Shown piece after piece: positions 46,620 through 55,781 of a stretch of DNA of 64,000 bases. The notes under the pieces are model-generated. The model did no database searches and had not been told where the DNA came from. It was given only the letters and a program-made list of their open reading frames with translations. A program made the translations under genes and the position numbers. Position 1 is the stretch's first letter; each line of letters begins with the position of its first letter. The DNA lies in NCBI GenBank assembly GCA_002331385.1, contig DCYB01000014.1, forward strand, positions 124,001 to 188,000. The letters are read 5' to 3'. Source of the DNA: Comamonadaceae bacterium UBA2121. GTDB taxonomy: Bacteria; Pseudomonadota; Gammaproteobacteria; Burkholderiales; Burkholderiaceae_C.

Positions 46620-48041
46620 TCAGTGCGCGGCAAAGGTGACGCGATCAGGAACCGGCTTGGGCTCGCCCAGACGACTCCACCAAGGCATCAACAGGAAGAA
46701 GCCGAAGTAGAACAGCGTACCCACCTGCGACACGCGCTCGCCAATGGGAGATGGTGGCTGCACACCCAGATAGGCCAGGATCACAAACCAGATCACGAAG
46801 ATGGCATACAGCCACTTGTGCCAGTTGGGACGATAGCGGATCGAGCGCGCAGGGCTGTGGTCCAGCCAGGGCAGGAAGAAGAGGATGATCACGGCACCAC
46901 CCATCACCACCACGCCCCAGAACTTGGCATCGATGGCAACCATCATGGCAACCACCGCAGCGGCGGCCACCACGATGCCAGCCTTCATGAAGGCTGGCAA
47001 CTTGGCCTTGACCACACCGAACAAGGCACCCAGCACCACGCAGGCAATCAGCGCGTACATCATCTCGCTGGTGATGGCACGCAGCATGGAATAGAACGGC
47101 GTGAAGTACCAGACCGGTGCAATGTGGTTCGGCGTCTTCAGCGGATCAGCCGGGATGAAGTTGTTGTACTCGAGGAAGTAGCCACCGAACTCGGGCGCAA
47201 AGAACACCACGGCCGAGAACAGGAACAGGAAGATGCAGACGCCAAAGATGTCGTGCACGGTGTAGTACGGGTGGAATGGAATGCCGTCCAGCGGATGGCC
47301 CTTCTCGTCCACAGGCTTGCCCGGTCCCTTGATCTCGATACCGTCAGGGTTGTTGGAGCCCACGTCGTGCAACGCCAGCAAGTGTGCCACCACCAGACCG
47401 AGCAGCACCAGCGGCACAGCGATCACGTGGAAGCTGAAGAAGCGGTTCAGTGTGGCATCGCCGACTACGTAGTCGCCTCGAATCAGCAGGGCCAGGTCGG
47501 GACCGACGAACGGAATGGCGGAGAACAGGTTCACGATCACCTGAGCGCCCCAGTACGACATCTGGCCCCAGGGCAGCAGGTAGCCCATGAATGCCTCGGC
47601 CATCAGCGCCAGGAAGATCGCGCAGCCGAAGATCCAGACCAGCTCACGCGGCTTGCGGTAGCTGCCGTACAGCAGACCGCGGAACATGTGCAGGTACACC
47701 ACCACGAAGAACGCGGAAGCGCCCGTTGAGTGCATGTAACGGATCAGCCATCCCCAAGGGACGTCGCGCATGATGTACTCGACCGACTCGAACGCCTTGG
47801 CGGCGTCGGGCTTGTAGTGCATCACGAGGAAAATCCCGGTAACGATCTGGATCACCAGCACCAGCAGCGCGAGCGAGCCAAAGATGTACCAGAAGTTGAA
47901 GTTTTTCGGAGCGTAATATTCCGACATGTGCACCCGATAGGCATCGAATGCGGTGGGAAACCGGTTTTCCAGCCACGTCGTCGCCTTCTCGGTGGCGGAC
48001 GCATTGGGGGAGACTTCCTTGAATTCGCGGTAAGCAGCCAT
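46620..48041 (-). CDS. petB: Cytochrome b of the bc1 complex
   Basis: The quinol-oxidising membrane subunit, 473 residues. Haem ligands appear to be His104, His118, His205 and His220, so the second pair is one residue further apart than in Rhodobacter, a feature I associate with beta/gamma sequences. The Qo-site motif reads PVWY at residues 309-312 (47106-47117) instead of PEWY, so the usual Glu is absent. The ATG at 48039-48041 is preferred to a five-codon extension that would overlap petA. petC follows 19 bp later. Confidence 0.96.
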   Translation of the reverse strand: MAAYREFKEVSPNASATEKATTWLENRFPTAFDAYRVHMSEYYAPKNFNFWYIFGSLALLVLVIQIVTGIFLVMHYKPDAAKAFESVEYIMRDVPWGWLIRYMHSTGASAFFVVVYLHMFRGLLYGSYRKPRELVWIFGCAIFLALMAEAFMGYLLPWGQMSYWGAQVIVNLFSAIPFVGPDLALLIRGDYVVGDATLNRFFSFHVIAVPLVLLGLVVAHLLALHDVGSNNPDGIEIKGPGKPVDEKGHPLDGIPFHPYYTVHDIFGVCIFLFLFSAVVFFAPEFGGYFLEYNNFIPADPLKTPNHIAPVWYFTPFYSMLRAITSEMMYALIACVVLGALFGVVKAKLPAFMKAGIVVAAAAVVAMMVAIDAKFWGVVVMGGAVIILFFLPWLDHSPARSIRYRPNWHKWLYAIFVIWFVILAYLGVQPPSPIGERVSQVGTLFYFGFFLLMPWWSRLGEPKPVPDRVTFAAH

Positions 48042-48052
48042 GGTTCTCTCCC

Positions 48053-48652
48053 TCAAGCCTTCTTGTCGTCACCGATCAGCAGACGGGTGTCGGACAGGTA
48101 CATGTGAGGTGGAACCTCGAGGTTGTCCGGCGCCGGCTTGTTCTTGTAGACACGGCCAGCCATGTCGAACGTCGAGCCGTGGCACGGGCAGAAGAAACCG
48201 CCCTTCCAGTCATCGGGCAGCGACGGCTGGGGTCCGGCATGGAACTTATCAGTAGGCGAGCAACCCAAATGTGTGCAAATGCCCACGACGACCAGAACTT
48301 CAGGCTTGATCGAGCGCGCTTCGTTACGGGCGTACTCGGGAGTGAACTCGTCCGGGTTACGCAGGGACTTGGGATCAGCCAATTGGGAGTCCAGAGAGGG
48401 CAGTTCCGCTACCTGCTCCTTGCTGCGCCGGACAATCCACACGGGTTTGCCGCGCCACTCCACCGTCAGCTTCTCGCCTTCCTGCAGGGAGGAGATATCC
48501 ACCTCTACCGGAGCGCCCGCGGCCTTGGCCTTCTCGGACGGCTGAAACGTGCTTACAAACGGGACGGCAGTGGCAATGCCGCCCACAGCGCCAGCGCAGC
48601 CAGACGCTATAAGCCACGTCCGTTTGCTGGAGTCGATACGGGATTCACTCAT
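48053..48652 (-). CDS. petA: Rieske iron-sulfur subunit of the bc1 complex
   Basis: The 2Fe-2S subunit, 199 residues. An N-terminal Tat-type anchor (SSKRTWLIASGCAGAVGG, one Arg only) leads into the Rieske domain, with cluster ligands in CTHLGC and CPCHGS. Export of Rieske proteins normally uses TatABC, whose genes lie 5 kb away. The ATG has GAGGA upstream. TACAAT on the minus strand (48694-48699) is a candidate -10 for petABC. Confidence 0.95.
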   Translation of the reverse strand: MSESRIDSSKRTWLIASGCAGAVGGIATAVPFVSTFQPSEKAKAAGAPVEVDISSLQEGEKLTVEWRGKPVWIVRRSKEQVAELPSLDSQLADPKSLRNPDEFTPEYARNEARSIKPEVLVVVGICTHLGCSPTDKFHAGPQPSLPDDWKGGFFCPCHGSTFDMAGRVYKNKPAPDNLEVPPHMYLSDTRLLIGDDKKA

Positions 48653-48789
48653 GAGGTTCCTCGAAAAGCATCGCTAATATGGGTCAACAATAAATTGTAG
48701 CGGAGCCAATAAGGTTAATGCACCCTAGCGATCTCCCCTAAGCTAGGCAATACTTCAGTGTTTTCATCTATATCAAAGGTATTGTTCAT

Positions 48790-49218
48790 ATGAGCTTTAT
48801 GAAAGAGTTTCGCGAATTCGCGGTTAAAGGCAATGTTATTGATTTAGCCGTGGGCGTGATCATCGGGGGCGCGTTTGGGAAGATCGTCGACTCTGTCGTC
48901 AATGATTTGATCATGCCGGTTGTCGGTCTGGTGTTTGGAAAACTCGACTTTTCCAACCTCTTCGTCGTGCTGGGAACCGCGCCAGCTGGCACTCCCCACA
49001 CGCTCGAGGCACTGCGCAAGGCTGGCGTGCCAGTTTTTGCCTATGGCAACTTCATCACCGTGGCGGTGAATTTCATCATTCTGGCATTCATCATTTTCCT
49101 GATGATCAAACAGATCAACCGCCTGAAGCGCGAAGCTCCCGCTGAAGCTCCAGCGCCCGAGGCACCGGCGGAGGAAGTCGCTCTGCTGCGCGAAATCCGC
49201 GACAGCCTGAAGCGCTGA
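48790..49218 (+). CDS. mscL: Large-conductance mechanosensitive channel
   Basis: A 142-residue pentameric channel that opens near lytic membrane tension. The N-terminal MSFMKEFREFAVKGNVIDLAVGVIIGGAFGKIVDSVV and the second helix NFIILAFIIFLMIKQINRL are diagnostic. An Ala/Pro/Glu linker and the C-terminal LREIRDSLKR bundle helix follow. It is divergent from petABC. Confidence 0.96.
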   Translation: MSFMKEFREFAVKGNVIDLAVGVIIGGAFGKIVDSVVNDLIMPVVGLVFGKLDFSNLFVVLGTAPAGTPHTLEALRKAGVPVFAYGNFITVAVNFIILAFIIFLMIKQINRLKREAPAEAPAPEAPAEEVALLREIRDSLKR

Positions 49219-49246
49219 ATTTGATTTTTTTACAACGCTTCATCTG

Positions 49247-49273
49247 AAAACGCCGCCTTCAAGGCGGCGTTTT
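49247..49273. terminator. Bidirectional terminator between mscL and pdxA
   Basis: AAAACGCCGCC and GGCGGCGTTTT form a strong stem around TTCAA with A and T runs on either side, serving both convergent genes. Confidence 0.88.
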
Positions 49274-49314
49274 GCAATTGATCACAAACGTTTCTTCCGA
49301 ACTTTCTATCTAGA

Positions 49315-50367
49315 TCAATGCGCGGTAACAGAAAGACGTTTAGCGACTTTAATCGCCTCAATGAAGCTGCGTGCGTCGGCGATTCCCTTGCCTGCAATAT
49401 CGAATGCCGTTCCGTGATCCGGACTGGTGCGCACCAGCGGTAAACCCAGCGTCACATTCACTCCCTGCTCGACGCCCAGATATTTCACAGGGATCAAGCC
49501 CTGATCGTGGTACATCGCCACCACGGCGTCGAACTCGCCCGGGTGATCCGGAGCGTGGCGCGCACGCATGAATACGGTGTCTGGCGCGAACGGGCCCCGC
49601 GCATCGATGCCCTCCGACTGGGCCTGTGCCACGGCGGGCTGGATGATGTCCAGTTCTTCCCGACCAAACAGCCCACCTTCGCCCGCATGCGGATTCAGTC
49701 CGGCAACCCCGATCCGGGGCGCACGGCCCAGCGCAGCCAAAAGCGCCACATGGGTGATTCGCAAGGTTTGCAACACGTTCTCTCGCGTGACCGCGGCAAT
49801 CGCATCGCGCAGGGAGACATGGATGCTGACCAGCACGGTGCGCAGTTCGTCGTTGGCCAGCATCATGCGAACGGGCATCTCCGCCACCGTCACGCCAGCG
49901 TGCGCGGCGGCCTCGGCCTGCAACAACTCGGTGTGACCGGGGAATTCCACGCCCGCCAGAGCCAGAGCCTCTTTGTGCAGGGGCGCCGTGCACATGCCCG
50001 CCACCTCACCGCGCAGCGCTGCGCGCGTCGCCCAGAGGACGCTGTGCGCCGCCGCCCTGCCGCCTGCTTCACTGATCTGCCCGATGGGCACCTCACCGGG
50101 AATGTCCGGCAGTTGCAGGACGGGCACACAGCGCGGCGGCATCCTCAGCGCCTCTTGCGCATGCTCGATCTGCGCGACGGGCAGGTCGACGGTGTGCGCG
50201 CCGTCTGCGATGCACCTGGTGGCGCGCCGCATGGTTGCCACATCGCCCGCCACAAAACAGCCACACAGGAGAACAGGCGCATCGCGAAACGCCTTGGCGA
50301 TGATTTCCGGGCCAATGCCCGCCGGGTCGCCCTGGGTGATCACCAGGGGCTTGGCTGCGTTCGTCAT
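49315..50367 (-). CDS. pdxA: 4-Hydroxythreonine-4-phosphate dehydrogenase
   Basis: It oxidises 4-phospho-hydroxy-L-threonine in the DXP-dependent pyridoxal phosphate pathway. The 350 residues start VITQGDPAGIGPEI, and the three metal-binding histidines appear in GHTELLQ, NPHAGEGG and MYHDQGLIP. The ATG at 50365-50367 begins the family N-terminus; the frame is open much further upstream, across the NIF3 gene, by chance. It follows the NIF3 gene by 26 bp. Confidence 0.95.
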   Translation of the reverse strand: MTNAAKPLVITQGDPAGIGPEIIAKAFRDAPVLLCGCFVAGDVATMRRATRCIADGAHTVDLPVAQIEHAQEALRMPPRCVPVLQLPDIPGEVPIGQISEAGGRAAAHSVLWATRAALRGEVAGMCTAPLHKEALALAGVEFPGHTELLQAEAAAHAGVTVAEMPVRMMLANDELRTVLVSIHVSLRDAIAAVTRENVLQTLRITHVALLAALGRAPRIGVAGLNPHAGEGGLFGREELDIIQPAVAQAQSEGIDARGPFAPDTVFMRARHAPDHPGEFDAVVAMYHDQGLIPVKYLGVEQGVNVTLGLPLVRTSPDHGTAFDIAGKGIADARSFIEAIKVAKRLSVTAH

Positions 50368-50393
50368 CGGAGTGCGTCCTCGGGATTTGCCGT

Positions 50394-51146
50394 TCAGGCT
50401 GGATTGTCGATGTCGATGAACTCGTGCGTCAGCCCCAACTGCTGCGCCATGTGCGCCGCCACGGCAGGTGCGCCATAGCGTTCGGTCGCGTGGTGTCCCG
50501 CTGCGATGAAGGCAACGCCCGTCTCGCGCGCCAGGTGGGCTTGCGGCTCCGAGATCTCGCCCGTGATGAAGGCATCCGCCCCCGCAGCAATGGCGCCCTC
50601 GAAGAAACCTTGTGCGCCGCCCGTGCACCATGCCACCCGGCGAATCGGTTTGTCCGCTGGCACGCCAGCCAGCACCACCTTGCGCCCCAGCGTGGCCTCG
50701 ACATGGCGTGCCAAGGCATCGGCATCATCGAAGGAGCCGTTGCCTATCACGCCCAGATCCTGATCGCCAAAGCGCGCATCGGCCTCCAGCCCCAGCACGC
50801 GGCCCAACTGCGCGTTGTTTCCCAGCGTGGGATGCGCATCGAGCGGCAGGTGGTAGGCAAAGAGATTGATGTCATGCGCGAGCAGCAACTGGATGCGCTG
50901 CTTCATCCAGCCGGTGATGCGCCCATCCATGCCGCGCCAGAACAGGCCGTGGTGCACGAAGATGGCGTCGGCGCGCGCTGCAATGGCGGCCTCGATCAGC
51001 GCCCTGCTGGCGGTCACGCCGCTCACGATGCGCGTGATGTGCTCCTTGCCTTCCACTTGCAGCCCATTCGGGCCGTAGTCCTTGAAACGCTCTGGCTGAA
51101 GCAGCTCGTCGAAAGCGCTCAGCAATGATGTCCGGTTGGTACTCAT
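50394..51146 (-). CDS. NIF3/DUF34 family metal protein
   Basis: A 250-residue protein of the widely conserved NIF3 (DUF34, YbgI) family, which binds two metal ions; proposed GTP cyclohydrolase-like or metal-insertion roles are unproven. The metal motifs are FVHHGLFW near residues 65-72 and ITGEISEPQAHLARETG with GHHATERYG at the C-terminus. It precedes pdxA and is divergent from the DegS-like protease over 154 bp. An ATG three codons earlier is possible. Confidence 0.9.
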   Translation of the reverse strand: MSTNRTSLLSAFDELLQPERFKDYGPNGLQVEGKEHITRIVSGVTASRALIEAAIAARADAIFVHHGLFWRGMDGRITGWMKQRIQLLLAHDINLFAYHLPLDAHPTLGNNAQLGRVLGLEADARFGDQDLGVIGNGSFDDADALARHVEATLGRKVVLAGVPADKPIRRVAWCTGGAQGFFEGAIAAGADAFITGEISEPQAHLARETGVAFIAAGHHATERYGAPAVAAHMAQQLGLTHEFIDIDNPA

Positions 51147-51300
51147 GCCGGTCATTGTCCCAGAACACCGGGCGGGTGTTTTCCTCCTTTTGGGCCGACG
51201 CGCACGACGGCGCGAGTTCGACCATTGGCGTACTGTCTTTTGGCGATCGCGCAGCAAACGCGCGACAATGACCCTTTTCGCACACAAAGAACCATTCAAC

Positions 51301-52449
51301 ATGAAGCGCTTCTGGCTGCTTTTCTCGCAGATCGTCACCGTCCTGCTGGCCGTGTACTTCGTTGTCGCCACACTGCAGCCGCACTGGCTGCAACGCGGCG
51401 CAGCGCGTAGCGTGGCCGGCATCAGCCTGATCGAGGCTCCGCCCTCGCCCGTCGTCGAACCCCCACCCGGCAGTTTGAGCGCAGCGGCGCGCAAGGCCTC
51501 GCCCGCCGTGGTCAGCATCAATACCAGCAAGACCGCGCGCTCACCGCGCAGCAATGATCCGTGGTTTGAATTCTTCTTCGGCGATCAGGGCAATCAGGCG
51601 CAAGTGGGACTGGGCAGCGGCGTGATCGTGAGCCCCGACGGTTTCATCCTCACCAACAACCACGTCGTGGAAGGGGCCGACGAGATCGAAGTGACATTGA
51701 CCGACTCCCGCCACGCACAGGCAAAGATCATCGGCACCGATCCCGACACCGACCTTGCGATTCTCAAGATCGACCTCGACAAGCTGCCCGTCATCGTGCT
51801 TGGCAACTCCGATCAGCTCGCCGTGGGTGATCGCGTGCTGGCCATCGGCAATCCGTTCGGCGTGGGCCAGACGGTGACCAGCGGCATCGTCTCGGCGCTC
51901 GGTCGCAGCCAGTTGGGCATCAACACGTTCGAGAACTTCATCCAGACAGACGCTGCCATCAATCCCGGCAACTCCGGCGGCGCACTGGTCGACGTGAACG
52001 GCAACCTCATGGGTATCAACACGGCCATTTACTCGCGCTCTGGGGGCAGCATGGGCATCGGCTTCGCCATTCCGGTGTCGGTTGCACGACTGGTGCTCGA
52101 CGGCATCGTCAAGGACGGTCAGGTGACGCGCGGCTGGATTGGCGCAGAGCCCAACGAGCTGTCGCCCGAGTTGGCCGAAACCTTCGGCGTGAAAACCTCG
52201 GAAGGCGTGATCATCACCGGCGTGCTGCAAGACGGCCCTGCCGCGCAGGCCGGCATTCGCCCCGGTGACATCATCGTGAAGGTGGCTGACAAGCCGATTC
52301 GCAACGTCTCGGAATTACTCTCATCCGTCGCAGCGCTGCGCCCCGGCGTGGCGACCACCTTCGTCGTGCGCCGCAGCGACAAGGAGTCCGAAATCAGCAT
52401 CACTCCGGGCAAGCGCCCACCGACGCCGCGCCGCATGCAACAGCGCTGA
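51301..52449 (+). CDS. DegS-like membrane-anchored serine protease
   Basis: A 382-residue S1C protease. An uncleaved N-terminal anchor (LLFSQIVTVLLAVYFVVATL, residues 6-25) is followed by a trypsin-like domain with the triad in TNNHVVEG (His), DTDLAILKI (Asp) and NPGNSGGAL (Ser), then one PDZ domain (about residues 280-370). A single PDZ and an anchor fit DegS/HhoB-type regulators of envelope stress, though no rseA or rpoE is near. The ATG at 51301 is chosen; one 11 codons upstream is possible. Confidence 0.9.
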   Translation: MKRFWLLFSQIVTVLLAVYFVVATLQPHWLQRGAARSVAGISLIEAPPSPVVEPPPGSLSAAARKASPAVVSINTSKTARSPRSNDPWFEFFFGDQGNQAQVGLGSGVIVSPDGFILTNNHVVEGADEIEVTLTDSRHAQAKIIGTDPDTDLAILKIDLDKLPVIVLGNSDQLAVGDRVLAIGNPFGVGQTVTSGIVSALGRSQLGINTFENFIQTDAAINPGNSGGALVDVNGNLMGINTAIYSRSGGSMGIGFAIPVSVARLVLDGIVKDGQVTRGWIGAEPNELSPELAETFGVKTSEGVIITGVLQDGPAAQAGIRPGDIIVKVADKPIRNVSELLSSVAALRPGVATTFVVRRSDKESEISITPGKRPPTPRRMQQR

Positions 52450-52467
52450 GCGGCAGGCGACGGAAAC

Positions 52468-52501
52468 AAAAAAAGGGCAACCCGTTGGTTGCCCTTTTTT
52501 T
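52468..52501. terminator. Bidirectional terminator between the DegS-like gene and tatC
   Basis: GGGCAACC (52475-52482) and GGTTGCCC (52487-52494) pair around CGTT, with seven A before and seven T after, fitting both convergent genes. Confidence 0.92.
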
Positions 52502-52524
52502 GTGGGGTCCAGATGAAAGTCAGG

Positions 52525-53325
52525 TCAGCTCGCCGAACCGTTTTCTGCCTCGTCCTCGTCCGGCTTCTTCGCGTTCTTCTGGAACCAGCCTGCGGCCACG
52601 ATGCCGATCTCATACAGCAGCACCATCGGCACCGCCAGCGAAATCTGCGACAGCACGTCCGGCGGCGTCACCACGGCCGCGATGACAAAAGCCAGCACGA
52701 TGAAGTAGCCACGGAACGACTTGAGCTTTTCGATTTCCACTATGCCCATGCGCACTAGCAAGATCACCACGATCGGCACCTGGAACGCGAGACCAAAGGC
52801 GATGTAGAGCGACAGGATGGCCTCGACGTAGGACGCGATATCGGGCGTCGCCGCGACGCTATCGGGCGTGAAGTGCTGGATGAAGCCAAACATGCGATCC
52901 AGCACGAACAACTGCACAAAGGCAATGCCGGAGTACGCCAGCACGCTGCCAAAAAAGATCAGCGGCAGCGCGAAGCGCTTTTCGTGCGAGTACAGGCCGG
53001 GAGCGACGAAGGCCCAGATCTGGTACATGATCCATGGCAGTGCCAGCAGGACCGCCGCCATCGCCAGCACCTTGAGCGGCACGATGAAGGGCGAAAAAAC
53101 CCCCACGGCGATCAGCTTCGCGCCTTCCGGCATGTGGTGCTTGATGGGCGCCGCGATGAAGTCGATCAGGCCATCCGGCCCGGGCCAGAAAGCCAGCAGC
53201 GCAACCGCCACCGCAATCCCATAAACGGCGTACAGCACGCGGTCGCGCAGCTCCATCAGATGCTGCACAAACGGCTGCTCGGTGCCGGCCAATTCGTCTT
53301 CTTTGGGAGGTGGAAGGTCTGCCAT
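52525..53325 (-). CDS. tatC: Twin-arginine translocase TatC
   Basis: The receptor subunit of the Tat system, 266 residues with six membrane helices. FVQHLMELRDRVLYAVY near the N-terminus and FVAPGLYSHEKR are family signatures of the signal-peptide binding surface. The ATG at 53323-53325 is preferred to an in-frame TTG. It is the last gene of tatA-tatB-tatC, 115 bp after tatB. Confidence 0.96.
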   Translation of the reverse strand: MADLPPPKEDELAGTEQPFVQHLMELRDRVLYAVYGIAVAVALLAFWPGPDGLIDFIAAPIKHHMPEGAKLIAVGVFSPFIVPLKVLAMAAVLLALPWIMYQIWAFVAPGLYSHEKRFALPLIFFGSVLAYSGIAFVQLFVLDRMFGFIQHFTPDSVAATPDIASYVEAILSLYIAFGLAFQVPIVVILLVRMGIVEIEKLKSFRGYFIVLAFVIAAVVTPPDVLSQISLAVPMVLLYEIGIVAAGWFQKNAKKPDEDEAENGSAS

Positions 53326-53440
53326 GGTCAAACAACAGCGCGCGCGGCAGAGGCCAGCGCGCTAAAAGAAAAAAACGCCACGACATGCATTCGCAGCGCC
53401 TGGTGGGGCAGCAGATTCTGGTGCCGCACGGTATTGTGGC

Positions 53441-53956
53441 TCAGAGCGGCTTTTTGGGCCGGAAGCGCGCCACGCGCGCCGCGCCCGATTGCGCGCGGGT
53501 GCGCACGCCAGCACGCGCCTTGTACCACTGCGGAACCGCGCCACGCTTGAGGCGCCAGTTCTTGCGCGGATGGTGATAGGCCGGCGTGACCGCGCTTTGT
53601 CCCGACGCTGCGTCGGAATCCCATGCGTATTCCGATGCCGACGTCTGCTGGGCTCCCGAAGCGGAGTCGTTGATCGAGGACGTGACGTCATTCCAGTCTT
53701 TCTCGAAGTCGCGCGCGGTGGTGTTCACCGATTGCTCGACGTCGCGGGCTGCCGACTCCACGTTCTCCTTCATCTTGCGTAGTTCATCCAGCTCCATCGA
53801 GCGATTGACCTCGGACTTCACATCGTTCACATAGCGCTGCGCCTTGCCCAGCAAAGTGCCTACCGTGCGCGCCACCTTGGGCAGCTTCTCCGGCCCGATG
53901 ACGACCAGCGCCACCACGCCGATCAGCGCCATTTTGGAAAGACCAATATCAATCAT
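53441..53956 (-). CDS. tatB: Twin-arginine translocase TatB
   Basis: A 171-residue TatB with the N-terminal helix MIDIGLSKMALIGVVALVVIGPEKLP, an amphipathic helix (RTVGTLLGKAQRYVNDVKSEV) and a long polar tail ending in a basic stretch. With TatC it forms the Tat receptor. Confidence 0.95.
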   Translation of the reverse strand: MIDIGLSKMALIGVVALVVIGPEKLPKVARTVGTLLGKAQRYVNDVKSEVNRSMELDELRKMKENVESAARDVEQSVNTTARDFEKDWNDVTSSINDSASGAQQTSASEYAWDSDAASGQSAVTPAYHHPRKNWRLKRGAVPQWYKARAGVRTRAQSGAARVARFRPKKPL

Positions 53957-53985
53957 TCAACGGTTCCGGTCGCGCAGGCAATGCC

Positions 53986-54234
53986 TTAGCTCTTTTGCTT
54001 GGCTTCCACGTCGATGGTGGACTTGTCAGCCGCAGCGTTGTTGGTCACCTGACCACCGGATGCGGGGGTATTGGTGGTGCCATCGGCCTCGGCCTGGCCG
54101 TCCTTCATGCCGTCCTTGAAACCCTTGACCGCGCCGCCCAGATCGGAGCCGATGTTCTTGAGCTTCTTGGTGCCAAAAACCATCACGACGATCAGCAGCA
54201 CGATCAGCCAGTGCCAAATAGAAAACGAACCCAT
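53986..54234 (-). CDS. tatA: Twin-arginine translocase TatA
   Basis: An 82-residue pore-forming subunit: one membrane helix (FSIWHWLIVLLIVVMVFG), the hinge and amphipathic FGTKKLKNIGSDLGGAVKGFKDG, and a polar tail. It starts 96 bp after the HIT gene and 29 bp before tatB. Confidence 0.96.
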   Translation of the reverse strand: MGSFSIWHWLIVLLIVVMVFGTKKLKNIGSDLGGAVKGFKDGMKDGQAEADGTTNTPASGGQVTNNAAADKSTIDVEAKQKS

Positions 54235-54330
54235 GTTGATCTCCTAACGAATACAGTCCATTCTAGACGCCGTCCGTGACAAGACGGTCATATGTCAGTA
54301 ACTTTCCCGGTAACTTTCACGGAATCCGGT

Positions 54331-54687
54331 TCAGCCCTTTTTCCAGGGTCGCGGGCCGCCAATGACGTGTACGTGCAGGTGATGCACTTCCTGCCCGCCT
54401 TCTTCGCCGGTATTCACCACGATGCGGAATCCCCCTTCCGGGTACGGATTGCATCCGTGCTCCGCAGCCAGCCTGGGCGCGAGCGTCATCATGTGGCCGA
54501 GCAAGGGCGCATCCTGCTCCGATACATGCGCCATCGAAGCAATGTGTTTTTTCGGCACCATGAGGAAGTGCACCGGCGCCCAAGGGTTGATGTCGTGAAA
54601 GGCGTAGACGTGCTCGTCCTCATACACCTTCTTCGATGGAATTTTTCCTTCGATGATCTTGCAGAAAATACAGTCGGGATCGTGCAT
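54331..54687 (-). CDS. HIT-family (histidine triad) nucleotide hydrolase
   Basis: A 118-residue HINT-type phosphoramidase. CIFCKIIEGKIPSKKVYED opens the fold and the active-site triad is HHLHVHVIGG. The ATG at 54685-54687 begins the family sequence. Its place between hisE and tatA is conserved in betaproteobacteria. Confidence 0.93.
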   Translation of the reverse strand: MHDPDCIFCKIIEGKIPSKKVYEDEHVYAFHDINPWAPVHFLMVPKKHIASMAHVSEQDAPLLGHMMTLAPRLAAEHGCNPYPEGGFRIVVNTGEEGGQEVHHLHVHVIGGPRPWKKG

Positions 54688-54758
54688 AGCGGTCAGATAG
54701 TCAGCAGTTTCACCATCCGGAATGGTGGCGTGGGGAAATCCGGCGCTGGCGCGCCAGA

Positions 54759-55781
54759 TCATGCATTGTCGGCGAGTTTGAGCGTCGGGCGTTGCCCGAT
54801 GTCCTTGAAATGTGATTTCAGCCATCGCGTGCCGGAGTCGCGCCCGAGCGTGAACAACTGCTTCAGGAAGCTCATGTCCGTGCGCATCTTGCTGGCCGCG
54901 CCAAAAGGCGAGAGCACCGAGCCGCCATCGATGCGGTGCATGAGCACGTTCTTATAGCGGCGCTGGTCCAGCTTACCCTCAGCCAACAGGCGGCGCACGA
55001 ACTCGATGGCGCGCAGCTCGGCCAGCAGGCCTGCGTTGAAGGTGACTTCGTTCATCCGCTCCATGATTTCCTGCGCATCGTCGGGCAGGATGTCGTGGTT
55101 GATCGGGTTGATCTGCACCAGCAGGATGTCGGCGGATTCGGTCTTGTAGATCAAAGGATAGATGGCCGGATTGCCCGAATAACCACCATCCCAGTAATGC
55201 TCGCCATCGATCTCGACGGCCTTGAACAGCATGGGCAGACAGGCCGAGGCCATCACCGCGTCCGCACTCAGTCGCTTGCCGTTGAAAATCTCACCGCGCC
55301 CGGTACGCACGTTGGTCGCGCAGACAAAGACCTGCTTGGCATTGGTTGCGCCGATGAGTTCGAAATCGACTTCCTTGACCAGCAGCTTGCGCAGCGGATT
55401 GATGCCCAGCGGATTCATCTGATAGGGCGAGAACCACTGCGAGATCACGTTCATGAACGCACCCGCCATCGGCATGGGGATGCCCCACATCAACGTACCC
55501 ATGCCGCCCACGCCCTCCCACAGACGCGCGAGCGTCTCGCGTGCCTTGGCGGCTCCGGCGAGTTGGGCTTCGCGCGGGTCCTTGAACTCGCGCGCGGCCT
55601 GGGCGAAGCCGTGGGCCATCGCCACGGCATTCATCGCACCTGCACTGGTGCCGCTCACGCCCTCGATATGCACGCGACTGTCTTCCAGCAGCGCGTCCAG
55701 CACGCCCCAGGTGTAGGCGCCGTGCGCACCGCCCCCCTGAAGTGCCAGATTGAGCGTCTTGAAGCCTTTTTCGTCAGGCAT
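54759..55781 (-). CDS. Patatin-like phospholipase
   Basis: A 340-residue lipid acyl hydrolase. The oxyanion loop is GGGAHGAYTWG, the nucleophile elbow is GVSGTSAGAMN (Ser in GTSAG), and the Asp of the dyad lies in WDGGYSGNPAIYPL. No signal peptide is seen, so it is probably cytoplasmic or membrane-associated. The ATG at 55779-55781 overlaps the DUF4870 stop by 8 bp. The substrate is unknown. Confidence 0.9.
   Translation of the reverse strand: MPDEKGFKTLNLALQGGGAHGAYTWGVLDALLEDSRVHIEGVSGTSAGAMNAVAMAHGFAQAAREFKDPREAQLAGAAKARETLARLWEGVGGMGTLMWGIPMPMAGAFMNVISQWFSPYQMNPLGINPLRKLLVKEVDFELIGATNAKQVFVCATNVRTGRGEIFNGKRLSADAVMASACLPMLFKAVEIDGEHYWDGGYSGNPAIYPLIYKTESADILLVQINPINHDILPDDAQEIMERMNEVTFNAGLLAELRAIEFVRRLLAEGKLDQRRYKNVLMHRIDGGSVLSPFGAASKMRTDMSFLKQLFTLGRDSGTRWLKSHFKDIGQRPTLKLADNA

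Noticed and set aside
50368..50631. An 88-residue N-terminal extension of PdxA
   Set aside because: It is antisense-free but lies inside the NIF3 gene in another frame, and its composition (Arg/Gly/His) is not protein-like; PdxA starts cleanly at 50367.
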